A stretch of 38,946 nt of DNA, taken from Pelargonium nanum. Lineage: Eukaryota; Streptophyta; Magnoliopsida; Geraniales; Geraniaceae. Shown here piece by piece: positions 13,410 to 23,288 of the stretch; positions within the stretch are counted from its first letter, which is position 1, and each line of letters starts with the position of its first letter. Under the pieces are notes generated by a model. The model was not told the origin of the DNA. It worked only from the letters and a program-made list of their open reading frames with translations, and searched no databases. The position numbers and the translations under genes are program-made. Where the stretch lies: contig JAYMTF010000348.1 of the NCBI GenBank assembly GCA_036897485.1, forward strand, positions 1 to 38,946, in the 5' to 3' direction.

Positions 13410-14819
13410 CTAGCTAGAACAACAAGATAAATTAAGCAGGCCCTGCTTCGAGCTATCGCTTTCTTTAACCAAGCTTACTCGATTGACCGACAGTTCAGCC
13501 TTGTATGAATCCGAGTTCAGGACTTTCTTGCGAATATTGTGGTAAATCTCTCGGATCACGACTTCAAAGGCGGCTTCAACGTTTGTAGAATCAAGAGCCG
13601 ACGTCTCCATGAAGAACAACCCTTCGGCTTCTGCGAGGCTCTTGCCTTCCTCGACAGTTACATCTCTGATATTTTCCAAATCGCACTTGTTGCCTACCAG
13701 CATTTTCCCCACTGCTGTATCACAATGAACTGCACATTCATGGAATCAAGGGTTAAACCCTAAACAAAATATCGATTCTTTTAGCGTAAAATAAGCGAAT
13801 TTGTCTGATCTGATTCAAAATTGATCAGATCAGATCAGATTTCAGATGCCACCCAAATTGCCAGCTCAATATGAGATATTGCTACATGAACAAACAAGCT
13901 TCATCTTTGGTTGCTGGCAAAGAAACAGAGCAAATAATGACATTCTTATCTCTATTGGCCTCTTGAAAGCCCTAGTATCCGTAGCCGCATAACTTATCTC
14001 TTTTGGCTTCATTCTGGTTGTGTTGTTTCGTGTTAAGAGTTTAGTATTATGTTAAATTGGTCGATAAACCCGACTCAATTATTAAACTAGTTGAATTACA
14101 CGACACGAACACAATCTGTTTATAAGTAGACTGACACGACATGAGAGAGCTAACACGTTCAAAAAATTTAGTTCAAAATCACATCATCTGACACGTTCAA
14201 CTAAACGGATTGATATTGAACCGACAAGACCCAATATATGGGTTGAGTTCCTCAACATGAACACAAACTGATTGAGCTGAACAGTCCTAGTCGAAACCAT
14301 CTTACTGATTTGCCTATTAAAAATGAGCTTCAACTAATTCCATCTAGTTGACACAAAGAAGACACAAACATGCACATCCCCATTCCCTCATTTTCTCGGA
14401 AACCAAACAGAACACAAGAAAACCAAAAAAAAAAAAAACGAATTCAAAAACAAGAACTTACTATTGAGCTCATCAAGCCAGCGCTTGACACTATCAAAGC
14501 TACTCCTCCTGGTGATATCATAAACCACAAGCGCACCCACAGCTCCTCTGTAATACGCAGAAGTGACCGCCCTGAACCGCTCCTGGCCCGCCGTGTCCCA
14601 GATCTGGGCCTTAACCTCCTTCCCGTCGATCTCCACCACCTGGGTCTGGAACTCAACCCCGATTGTGGCCTTCGAGTTGCTATCAAACTCGTTCCTCGCA
14701 AACCGAGACAGCAAATTGGATTTTCCCACAGCAGAGTCCCCAATGAGCACGATCTTGAACAAATACTCCTCACCTCTCTCCTCCTCCTCCTCCGCCTCCA
14801 CTTTCTGTTGCTTACCCAT
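13410..14819 (-). CDS. RABA5B: Rab GTPase of the RABA5 subgroup (Rab11-like)
   Basis: There are two exons, 14819-14462 and 13729-13410, separated by a 732-bp intron (GTAAGT donor, TGCAG acceptor). The product is 225 residues, the usual Rab size. All switch motifs are present: G1 GDSAVGKS (27-34), effector-loop Thr52 in ATIGVEF, G3 WDTAGQE (74-80), G4 NKCD (133-136) and G5 ETSAL. The C-terminus SCCSS carries two cysteines (222 and 223) for double geranylgeranylation, which attaches Rabs to membranes. The N-terminus is an acidic run of Glu. RABA members act in trans-Golgi/recycling-endosome traffic and secretion. The segment VNRVSLVK and the CDLENIR block fit RABA5b or RABA5c. The position next to the lipase and NS2-type synthetase genes favours RABA5b. 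The subgroup is secure; the letter rests on remembered synteny. Confidence 0.92.
14035..14300. repeat. CGTGTTCGTGT-type dispersed repeat, copy 2, in the RABA5 intron
   Basis: The stretch has ACACGACACGAACACAATC, GACACGACATGAGAG and CTAACACGTTCAA words and ends near GAACAGTCCTAG. Copy 3 (32490-32726) has the same word order and ends in GAGCAGTCCTAAT, so the two are members of one family. It lies wholly inside the single RABA5 intron. Confidence 0.45.
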
Positions 14820-16122
14820 TATTGTTCAGGCCTAGAGCTCAAATGGGTCGCTGCTATTTCAGGCTGTAGTGATAATGGTGCGTGGTTTTGAGCGACTGTG
14901 AAGTGGGCTTTTTTAGGTTTTAGGTGGAGGAAGATGGAGACAGGTGCTGCGTAATTGGCGGTAAGTGACAGAGAGGAGAGAGAGGGCGGTGGCTTTGACT
15001 CTTATGGGTTGCTCGAAAAGCACACACACAATGTGAATTGCTTGGGGTTCAATTTTGGTAAAGTTGGTTGCTCAACTGATTTTTCTTGCAATTCATGAGA
15101 GTTGAAGAAGTGTCTTTAATGTGTTCTTGATTTGTTGCTACCTATTTATCTGTGGATATTAATGTGTTTTAATTTTTTGGGTAGAGTTGCTATGAATTGT
15201 AGTTTATAGGGAAAATTTACCGACAATTTCATAATTAAATGAAGAAGAAAAAGGAAATATATTATTTTGTTTGTTTTTTCAAAAATAAATTTGGGTTTAT
15301 CTTCATAGTTGGCTTCTTTCATTTGTTAGAGCATTTTACAGCACTTGTATTAATTATTTTCGTGTTATTTTGTTCCTAATAATATTTTAGTCTTTACAAC
15401 ATTTTTATATTTTGTTTATACTTCTTTGTGACAATTCTGATATGTCTTCCTCTGTTAAAATTGGTTACTTTCATGAGTTTTTCTTAGTATTATTGTGTGA
15501 TAGTTGCATGCGAAAGGAACAATGATTTATCATGTTACTATTAAGATTTTGACCACCAACTACAATACTACATGACAACCGAGCGTCTTCTGAACATTTG
15601 ATATATGCGAATCAGAATGCTTATGTTATAAAATTTAATTTTACGACGATTATGTTTTTTTACTAAAACTTCTAATATGCAGTTGATTATTAATAGAATT
15701 AATATTTTAAAAACAATTTTTTTGGGGTTTATATTATAGTATGTGTGAGAATGTGGAATAAGAATGTAAAGACTAAAGAAGGTAGGGGTGAGACGTGGTA
15801 CAAAATAATTTGGTATTTAATGGGATTTGATTCTATTAATATAGATGTAGTTGAAGTAGTCAATGATAATAGTCAATGATACCCCTACTGCCATGCCACT
15901 AACTAATTTTAAATGCACCTCTTTACACTCCAACTCCTTATTCAATATGTTGTTTGGCCCAATTGAAGACGGTGAGATTTTACTATAATTACACGTATCT
16001 ATTTTTTAAAGAAGGATTACTCGTTTTGAGACTCGAGAAAGTAATTGATTTAGTTAGATTTCAAAAACTCTAGTGTGCATGTTAAAACTGTTTTTATTTC
16101 TAGCAATTGAATGAAAAAAAGG

Positions 16123-16345
16123 TTAATGCTAAATGTCTCAAATTTATGTGTTAGATATATATTTCATATTTTATAGTTTAAAATTAAATTTTAACATATA
16201 ACAATCCGACATATATGATATCATCACACTCTTATAATGAAGTAATTGATATGTCATGTAATGTAAATTAACATATTATTTTGTACGATGTCTCAAATGA
16301 AACATGTTATGTTATACAAAGTGACGTGTCAATGTAGATATATTT
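16123..16345 (+). repeat. Diverged non-autonomous repeat related to the one at 1-120
   Basis: It starts with AATGCTAAATGTCTCAAA and contains a TTTCATATTTTATAGTTTAAAA block and ACAAAGTGACGTGTCAATG. These three blocks are shared with the minus strand of 1-120. It is AT-rich with no open frame. Ends and target duplication are not resolved, so the superfamily is left open. Confidence 0.4.
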
Positions 16346-16478
16346 TAAGATTAGGTTATAAACAGCTTGAAAACATATGGGGTTATGTATAGTTGATATT
16401 TGTAATTGCCTGTGTGGAGGTGATATAATAAAATCAGTAACAATTTTGGAGTCACCTTGTTTTGCCCAGGACAAATAA

Positions 16479-16608
16479 AGCCCATCTAATTTAAGCCCAT
16501 ATAATAATCAGGCCTCTATGATGGACCCATTACAAGTAAAATACACTTCTATTTCAATAGCAACTATGGGACAATATGAGAAAATAAGTAAGGTTCTCTT
16601 TAGGCCCA
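16479..16608. promoter_or_regulatory. Three site II (TGGGCY) elements without a clear target gene
   Basis: AGCCCA occurs at 16479-16484 and 16494-16499, and GGCCCA at 16603-16608. The nearest recognised starts are RABA5 (14819, minus strand) and the DUF26 gene (17992), both over 1 kb away. It may be an accidental or relic promoter. Confidence 0.25.
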
Positions 16609-17397
16609 CTAAGTTCACATTTTAAATTAAAAGCGAAAGTTTGAAAAGATGCTGCAGAATCCAACTCGAAAAGTTGTGAATTTCGAATCACTTTTTACAT
16701 TGTACGTGTAAAATGTCTAGCATCGTGGTTGGCTTGATCAAATATATTTTGTGCATATTGGATTTCAGCATATTTGAGTTCAAATAGTCAGCTCCAATTC
16801 AAGTATAACATCATCCAACTGCAATGTAATTATTCGAAGAATTAAAATAGCTTGTGGTTAATTTAAAAATTAACTATAACAAGAGTTTGTATAAAACCGT
16901 GTTTAAACTATCCACTAAATTTGTTGTGCGAGTTGCAGGAGGCACCAAGCTCTTGCGACCAGAACTCTTGCAAACTTTTCGAGTTTGAGATATTATCGAA
17001 ATCATACAAAGTTGTATGGGATGTTTTGCCAGTGGAATTGGGGTCAACCACAACCTTTCAATTTCAACCACATTATCTTGTGGACTCTTTGATGATTTCA
17101 TGATTAGTCACGAGAGATTGTGACTTGCCACTTGCAAGACTAACGCTGAAAACCAACATTTTTGTTTTTGTTTTAGAAGATAACCCATTAAATGAGAAGC
17201 CGGTTTTGAAGACTTCCATGGATGAGCTTGAGGTAGCCATAGCTAGACTTCAATTTCTCAAATGGCACTTTGACCAAAATGACATATTAATCTCTGTCAT
17301 TTTCTTTCAAATTCGATGATTACTTCATGGTTGTGTGATTCAAGCTCAATGACTCCGTGATTGAATATAATATGATCACTCGTAAATTTAAAGACTT

Positions 17398-17615
17398 GTT
17401 CTTTTTTATTTTTTTGAATACGAAGGACAAAGATCAAACAGGAAATTAACATCTTTAAGTCATATCATACCTACACCAATCATCATTCAGGCTGGTAAGG
17501 ATAACAAGAGCGGCAAAGATCTTTCTACCAACGCAGTTTCATATCCTGAGGTTTAAACTCAAGACCCTACACTCTAGTTAAGGTGCAACAAACCATGACA
17601 GTTGACCCACGTGTT
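17398..17615 (-). mobile_element. tRNA-derived SINE (degenerate)
   Basis: On the minus strand the head has a tRNA-like promoter. GGTCAACTGTCATGG is a weak A box, then TTGCACCTTAACTAG, then GGTCTTGAGTTTAAACC, which contains a B-box-like GTTTAAACC. The body runs about 200 bp and ends in an A-rich tail (TTCAAAAAAATAAAAAAG on the minus strand). This is the layout of plant tRNA-derived SINEs. A target duplication was not found, so the insertion is probably old. Confidence 0.5.
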
Positions 17616-17922
17616 TGATGTTGAAAGCGCGTAGTTGTTGAAGACTACTGATAGATGAGCTATCTAGCAATACAATGACTGAATCTTGGGACAATAGTGC
17701 TTACATTATCACAACACTTGTGATCTTCAGAGCAAAACCATTGGTTCTTTGTGTCTTACACACTAAAACACAACACAATCATCAAAAATGAAGAAAAATA
17801 GTTTTAGAAACACACCTGGTCCTCTCCACTAATGGAGGTGTTGAAGGTGGACTTGCTCCAAAAGTCAAGAAAGCCTGCTTTACAAAAGACTTCCCCACAA
17901 ATCCATTACCAATATCCAATTG

Positions 17923-17929
17923 CTATAAA
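17923..17929 (+). promoter_or_regulatory. TATA box of the DUF26 gene
   Basis: CTATAAA lies about 63 bp before the start codon at 17992, and a CCAAT word sits just upstream at about 17916. The spacing implies a leader of roughly 35 nt. Confidence 0.5.
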
Positions 17930-17991
17930 GAAGCTAAAATCATAGCAGCTTCAACTTCAAGAGCTAGCTTGCTTTATCTGATAAGAGCACA

Positions 17992-18777
17992 ATGGCTAAT
18001 CCACTACACCACCTTATCCTTTTAGTGCTGTTTCATGGCATTTGCTCTTGCACTTGCAGAGCACAATCTTCAGGCCAGTTCTGTAATCAAGACACTAACA
18101 TAACCAGCAATGGCCAGGTTTCAAGAAACATTGATAACTTGCTAGCTGAGATGGTAGCAGAAACTGTCTCAGCTGGTTTCAGCTCCAAATCCTATGGAAA
18201 AGGCCAAGACAAGGTCTATGGTTTGGCTCAGTGCAGAGGAGATTTGAGTAGCAAAGACTGCTCTTCTTGCATCAAAGATGCAGCGAAGGAGATTCGCCGA
18301 GTTTGTCCAAACCAAGCAGATGCAAGAATCTGGTATGATTATTGCTTTCTGAGGCATGCACAGAGGAGTTTTCATGGAGAGCTTGACACTTCTTTTGGCA
18401 TTTTATATGCCAATGTTCAGAATGCAAGTGACCCTGAAAGTTTCAAGAAACAGTTGGGAGCTATGGTGGATCAAATAAAAGCACAAGCTGTTGTGCCTAG
18501 CAACAAAGGCCTTGGAAAGGCTCAGACAAAACTGTCACCTCTTGTGACTCTCTATGCTTTGGTGCAGTGCACAAGGGACATTTCTCCCATTTTTTGTGCT
18601 CAGTGCCTTGCAATTGCTGTGGGAAACTTTGAGGGTTTTTGCAGCAACAAGATTGGATGTCGAGTTCTGTACAGTAGCTGTTATGTTCGGTACGAGCTCT
18701 ACCCATTTTTCTTCCCTCTTGATTCAACCAGGAAACAACAAGTTGGTCACAATTCAATGAAGATGGTTTACACATAG
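17992..18777 (+). CDS. Cysteine-rich repeat secretory protein with two DUF26 (Gnk2) domains, CRRSP55-like
   Basis: This is an intronless frame of 261 residues. It opens with a signal peptide (hydrophobic LILLVLF core, likely cleavage near residue 24 after CRA), so the protein is secreted. Two Gnk2-homologous domains follow, each with the diagnostic C-x8-C-x2-C: Cys81/90/93 in the first and Cys193/202/205 in the second. Further cysteines at 31, 105, 118, 217, 223 and 230 fit the fold's disulfides. There is no transmembrane segment or kinase, which separates it from CRK receptor kinases and from PDLPs. Ginkbilobin-type DUF26 proteins bind mannose and can be antifungal; whether this one does is unknown. 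It has its own TATA box, and an AATAAA at 18826-18831 may be its poly(A) signal. It ends about 270 bp from the convergent synthetase gene. The CRRSP55 assignment is from memory. Confidence 0.9.
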   Translation: MANPLHHLILLVLFHGICSCTCRAQSSGQFCNQDTNITSNGQVSRNIDNLLAEMVAETVSAGFSSKSYGKGQDKVYGLAQCRGDLSSKDCSSCIKDAAKEIRRVCPNQADARIWYDYCFLRHAQRSFHGELDTSFGILYANVQNASDPESFKKQLGAMVDQIKAQAVVPSNKGLGKAQTKLSPLVTLYALVQCTRDISPIFCAQCLAIAVGNFEGFCSNKIGCRVLYSSCYVRYELYPFFFPLDSTRKQQVGHNSMKMVYT

Positions 18778-19049
18778 ATTCTTGCAAGGAATGGATGCAA
18801 GAAGTCAGTTCTTGCAAGAATTGCTAATAAAGAAGCAGAAACTTTATCATTTCAGATGTAAAATCTTCTCATTTACATAAACTTGTATCGTGTGTGCAGA
18901 TAAGCAATCTGTATTCTATGTCAGAAACAAGCATCATATCTATCTATACACATCTGATGCATCTTTTTTATTGTATGTTTTACATGTATTTTGCCTCTAG
19001 GCTTTGTAGATCCTTCACACTGGGGTTTTGAGCAGAAACATTCATCTGA

Positions 19050-22000
19050 TTAGTTCTTGACCTTGTCGTAGCTTCTTGGAAAAGGGATAGCATCTCTAAC
19101 ATCAGTGAGACCAGTGGTGAATAGAAGCATAAGATCGAATCCAAGACTGAATCCGGATTGCTTGACTGTCCCGTGCCTGTGAAGATCTAAATACCATTCG
19201 TACTGATCCTTCGGCAAACCCAGTTCCTTAATCCTGAAAAGACATAGATATTAATATATAAAAACTTCATCTCAAATCCTTAACCTTCCATAACCTCAGT
19301 TTGTAAACAAAGAGCCATATTTCATTGGGATCATTGCTAGTTTATTGAAAATTTACCCTGGTCTGAGCTCTCTCTAGTGTTAAAAAAAACCCCGAAGAGG
19401 AATGAAATTACCTTGAGTTTAGCGTGTTGATACGTTCCTCATTTTGGCTGCCTGTAATCAACACTCCAACCTGCAAACATGTATTTTAATTAGACTTTGA
19501 TTTGTGCAGGTATGAACCTATTCAAGTCAATCTATTTAGGAGGACCTTAGTTTGTTAGAAAGCATTATGAGTATACCTTTGGGACAATCATGTCGAATGC
19601 TGCGACTGTTTTTCCATCATCATTCATACGAACATAAAATGGCTTAAGTCCTTTTGGATAATTGTAAATGATTACAGGTTTCTTATAAATCTCATCAGCC
19701 AAGTAGCTGTCATTGCAGAAACCATAGAGAGTACTTTAGTAAAAACATGAAAAACATCCTAAAAAATTGTCATTCAGTTAATTTACCAACAAATCATACC
19801 TCAGATGTTCGGTCAATAGAGGCGCACCCCACTCAAGTTTTTTCTGAAAAGCCTTGTCTGTAATCTGTTTCACAAGAGTTGAAGATACTTGTGTGATAAA
19901 ATTCCTAGACTGAAAACCTTTAAGTAATGTACAAAACAGACAAGTAATAAGATCTTACCTTTTTCAAAGTATCAACCACATCTGTGTAGGTGATCCTTTC
20001 AAATGAAGTTGATATTATTGACTCAAGACGCTCAATGCTGGTTTTGTCAACTCTTTTAGAGATGAATTTCATATCTTCAAAACAATTTTTCAAAACCCAA
20101 TTGCAGAGGAACTTGAAACAGTCATCCACACAGTTAATGGCATCCTGAAAAGGCCACCAACATATTATATAGATTTTCTATTAAGAAATGATTTTCACAC
20201 ATGATTTTTTATTGCACAATATAACATACAATATCTACTAAAATCAGGATGCTACAATGATGTTTGAAGACATTGTGCAAGTTCTATATAAATACCACAA
20301 GTTGTAAAAAGAAGGCAAGCATCATCCAACATCACCCTTTTAGCTAACATGAGATTTTCTTAGGACAAATTTGATGTTCATGAAGCAAATTGATTAGCAA
20401 GAAAGAATGCAATTGCTACTCTAACAAGAGATCAGAACACGGCCAATTACCGGACTGTAAAGTTAAAAGACATCAATATTATGACACCAAAAGGATTAGG
20501 AAAAAGCTGAAAGAACTTAAGCCTGTACCTCCAATTGTGAAAAAGCAATTTGAATCTCCACCATATACATCTCTGCTATGTGCTTTGAAGACTGCACCTT
20601 ATCTGCCCGGAATCTGGGTCCGAATGAGTAAACATTACCAAGCGAGCATGCATAACTCTCAAGGTGAAGGCGACCAGAAACAGTCAGATAAGTTGGTTGA
20701 AAGAAGAAATCATCATTTTTCTCTCCCTTTAATAAAGTTCCTAACTTCGATTTTTCTCTAGCTTCCAATTGTGATGCTAGTTCATTTGTTTTTTGTAAAT
20801 CCAGAATTGCAGCAGCCAGTGCTTCCTTGTTGCTTTCAGTTCGCTTGAGCTCTTCAACTTTAATACTTTTCTCCTTCATAGAAGCCTTAATAACTTCTAG
20901 GCTAACACCATCAACGTCATTTATAGCATTTGGCTCTCCCTTACTTGCTTTGCCATGTAGAGTAGTGACCCGAAATTTTTCGCTAAATCCTTCAGTGTCA
21001 GTAGTTGTGATTATAGGAACTTGCACGTACAGAAACCCATTGTTTTGGAAGAATGTGTGAGTTGCAAGAGTCAAGGCACTTCGGATTCTCATAACAGATG
21101 CAACCTATAACACGTAAACCATATTTATAAAAGATCAAGGAACCTAAATCCAAGAATTTATGTTACATGAACTACCAATAAAACCATTGAATCCTTTGAG
21201 AATGACAAAGGATACATTGAAAAACATATTGGCAATGTATAATAGAAAAAGAGCTATGGATTTGTTCCTCAAATGCTTAATGCAATTACAAATTCTGCTA
21301 CTAGCAACAGAAGATGTCAAGGCTTCAAAAACATCAAAAACACCACAATAATGAAAATCAGAAAGCCAATGGCACATAGATATTAACTAAAGCATGAACA
21401 ATGATCAATTACCGTAGTAGTACGAGGTCTGAAATGGGAACAATCCCTCAATGTATCCAGTGGTAATCTTTTCTTCGATAATGGATACTTGTCTTGATCT
21501 ACTGTCCCTATATGGAGAATTTTCTCTACTTTTAGCTCAATAACTTGTTTTCCCATCTCCGAAGGCTGCACCAATATGCCCTCTGCTAATACACAAGTTC
21601 CAGTAGGCATACGCTGGCTGGGAGGAGCTATAGAGGAGTCCACAACAACCTGAAAAGATTTGAAAAACAGCCAAAGAAGAAACAAAAAAATTATCACATG
21701 ATTACATCTGGTCTTTAATCCAAGGGTCTCAACCATTCAAGTTAGGACTTTTCTTTTTCCATCTTAAACAAAACTACAAAAAATATTCAGTCCATCCCAA
21801 AATAATTGTCCAAATCCTCATAGAAACATTTTATCAAACACCTGGTAGGCATTGAGTGAAGCACCACATTCAAGCACTAAAATGTACCTGAAGACTTGGA
21901 ACACAAGATCCATCACTTATTTGCAGAGTTGCAACCGAAGGTGTTGGCAGCTTCTGAATCACAGACTCCAACTTCTCGCGAATAGGGTAGTTGCTTCCAC

Positions 22001-22307
22001 CCAATACTCGAACAATCGTCCGGAAAAACGGAATCCGAGACTGAAGAATCTCCACGCAGGTCACATCCTTCGGCACATGCGCCACCGTCGCCTCCCCGGC
22101 CGGAGGCGGCGGCGAGCGCTCTTTCCTCACTTCCTTGGAAGACTTAACCCATCCCCCAACCACAACCCTCTGACCAATCAGTCCAGACCCGCCATCCCCG
22201 CGCTCCAGTATAGTTTTCAAGATTACCCTTTTCGAGTACTTGCAGAGAGTCACCGGAGCAGGAGGTGCTGCGGCGGCGGCCGTTGCTGGAGCTTCTTCAG
22301 ATGCCAT
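19050..22307 (-). CDS. NS2: Asparaginyl-tRNA synthetase, cytosolic NS2/SYNC2 type, with altered catalytic motifs
   Basis: I infer eight exons: 22307-21888, 21649-21413, 21104-20529, 20144-19959, 19864-19800, 19706-19577, 19470-19412 and 19233-19050. All are GT-AG and in phase, and the product is 618 residues. An Ala/Pro-rich N-terminus precedes an OB-fold anticodon-binding domain (GGWVKSS near 52, ISDGSC near 130). A class IIb catalytic core follows, with FRPRTTT joining VASVMRIRSAL as motif 1. Between about 283 and 337 lies a charged helical insertion resembling a WHEP domain. Motif 2 reads FGPRFRAD (380-387) then SKHIAEM, where the usual AsnRS has FRAE and SRHLAEF. Val541 replaces the usual Glu of VGELIGGSQ. 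Motif 3 reads GFSLGFDLM (585-593), with Leu592 where class II enzymes have their invariant Arg. The frame is otherwise intact. Aminoacylation may therefore be lost or altered; this is inference. Confidence 0.9.
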
Positions 22308-22662
22308 TTTGGGGTTAAGAGACAGAAAAGCAGAGATGTGATGATCGATTTCGGGCTGAAACAGGGAAGAGCAGGTGGTGTTGGAGATGGGACATGACGA
22401 TGATGGTGATATAGACGAAAAGACGATGCTTTACTTGGGGAGAGAATGTGGAAATGGACGGAGAGGTTGGGTGGTGAAGGCAAGGCAAGGGATTGTTTCA
22501 GAAACTTGACAAGTGAAACAGAGAGTTTCTGGTGGAGAGAGAGAAACAGAGTGATGGGTTTGGTATTCTTCAAGATTGGGTTTTCGCGGGAGCCGAAAAG
22601 AAGCCAACCGTTTTCCGGTTTATTTCTCAACGGACAACAAAATAAATAAAGGAGAAAGCCAG

Positions 22663-22990
22663 AAAGGTCAAATTTAGTCGTGCCGATTTAGTCCCTGAAT
22701 TATCAATCGAGTCAATTTTGTCTAAATATTATTCAATTGTGTCAATTTAGTCCAAATTTTTTGAGAAACCGCGTCAAACCAGGGCATTTCGTCAAGATGA
22801 CATGTAATATTTTATTTGACGGATTATGTCCATGAATTTAACGGAATGTACTTATTTAACACGGTTAATGAAAATATTTGGACTAAATTGACACGATTGA
22901 GTAAGTTTTGAATTAAATTGACTCGACTGATAGTTCACGGACTAAATTCAGCAGGTTTTAGACAGTTCAGAGACAAAATTGAATATTTTT
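22663..22990. mobile_element. Fold-back MITE with long inverted arms
   Basis: The arm at about 22685-22774 (starting GATTTAGTCCCTGAATTATC) is an imperfect inverted copy of 22861-22949 (ending ATAGTTCACGGACTAAATTC). Both arms carry the words TCGAGTCAATTT and GTGTCAATTTAGTCCAAAT. The loop between them is under 90 bp. TTTAGTCCCTGAACTAT-type ends are common in plant non-autonomous elements with long inverted repeats. No target duplication was identified, so the superfamily is open. Confidence 0.65.
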
Positions 22991-23007
22991 CCAAAAATAA
23001 ATATACT

Positions 23008-23091
23008 TGGGCTTCTTTAAATCACAAGGCCCATTTGACCACCTATTTCATAGGCCTTTATGAAGCCCATAAAGTTTAGAGATCAGGCCCA
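23008..23091 (+). promoter_or_regulatory. Site II (TGGGCY) elements of the NDUFA8 promoter
   Basis: TGGGCT at 23008-23013, GGCCCA at 23028-23033, AGCCCA at 23064-23069 and GGCCCA at 23086-23091 lie 200-280 bp before the NDUFA8 start codon. No TATA box is evident. Site II elements are known to be enriched in promoters of nuclear genes for plant mitochondrial respiratory proteins, which fits this gene. Confidence 0.6.
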
Positions 23092-23288
23092 GGCCCGTCC
23101 TACCTCATCTTCCCCAACTCTCAGTAGTCGATGCCCTAACAAGTATCGACACAATCTGAATCTGCTTCTCTCTCAGTCGAGTCTCGAGAAAAAGCTCAAT
23201 CAACACTGAAAATTATCGGTTCTGTTCGAATCAAACGTGGTGTTGAACTAAAACGGACTCAATTTTTCTGCAGAATTGAAAATTTGAG

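Larger units (their letters stand above)
14820..17991. other. Intergenic region between RABA5 and the DUF26 gene
   Basis: The first part (to about 15000) is the RABA5 leader and promoter, including a GA-rich tract at about 14967-14990. After that the DNA is AT-rich with no coding features. A diverged non-autonomous repeat lies at 16123-16345, three site II elements at 16479-16608, and a minus-strand SINE at about 17398-17615. The open frames at 16874-17101, 16921-17103 and 17125-17319 match nothing I recognise and lack splice partners. Confidence 0.55.
22308..23288. other. Shared upstream region of the divergent AsnRS and NDUFA8 genes
   Basis: The two start codons lie 981 bp apart, back to back. 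The part next to the synthetase is a CT-rich leader on its coding strand. A fold-back MITE fills about 22663-22990. Four site II elements lie at 23008-23091 on the NDUFA8 side. The minus-strand frame at 22250-22630 overlaps the synthetase start in another frame and would be an overlapping upstream ORF only if transcription starts that far back. Confidence 0.6.

Noticed and set aside
14370-14891. 173-codon plus-strand open frame
   Set aside because: It is antisense to RABA5 exon 1, whose Rab motifs on the minus strand are unmistakable.
21852-22397. 181-codon plus-strand open frame rich in Arg
   Set aside because: It is the shadow of AsnRS exon 1 and its leader in the opposite strand; no domain is seen.
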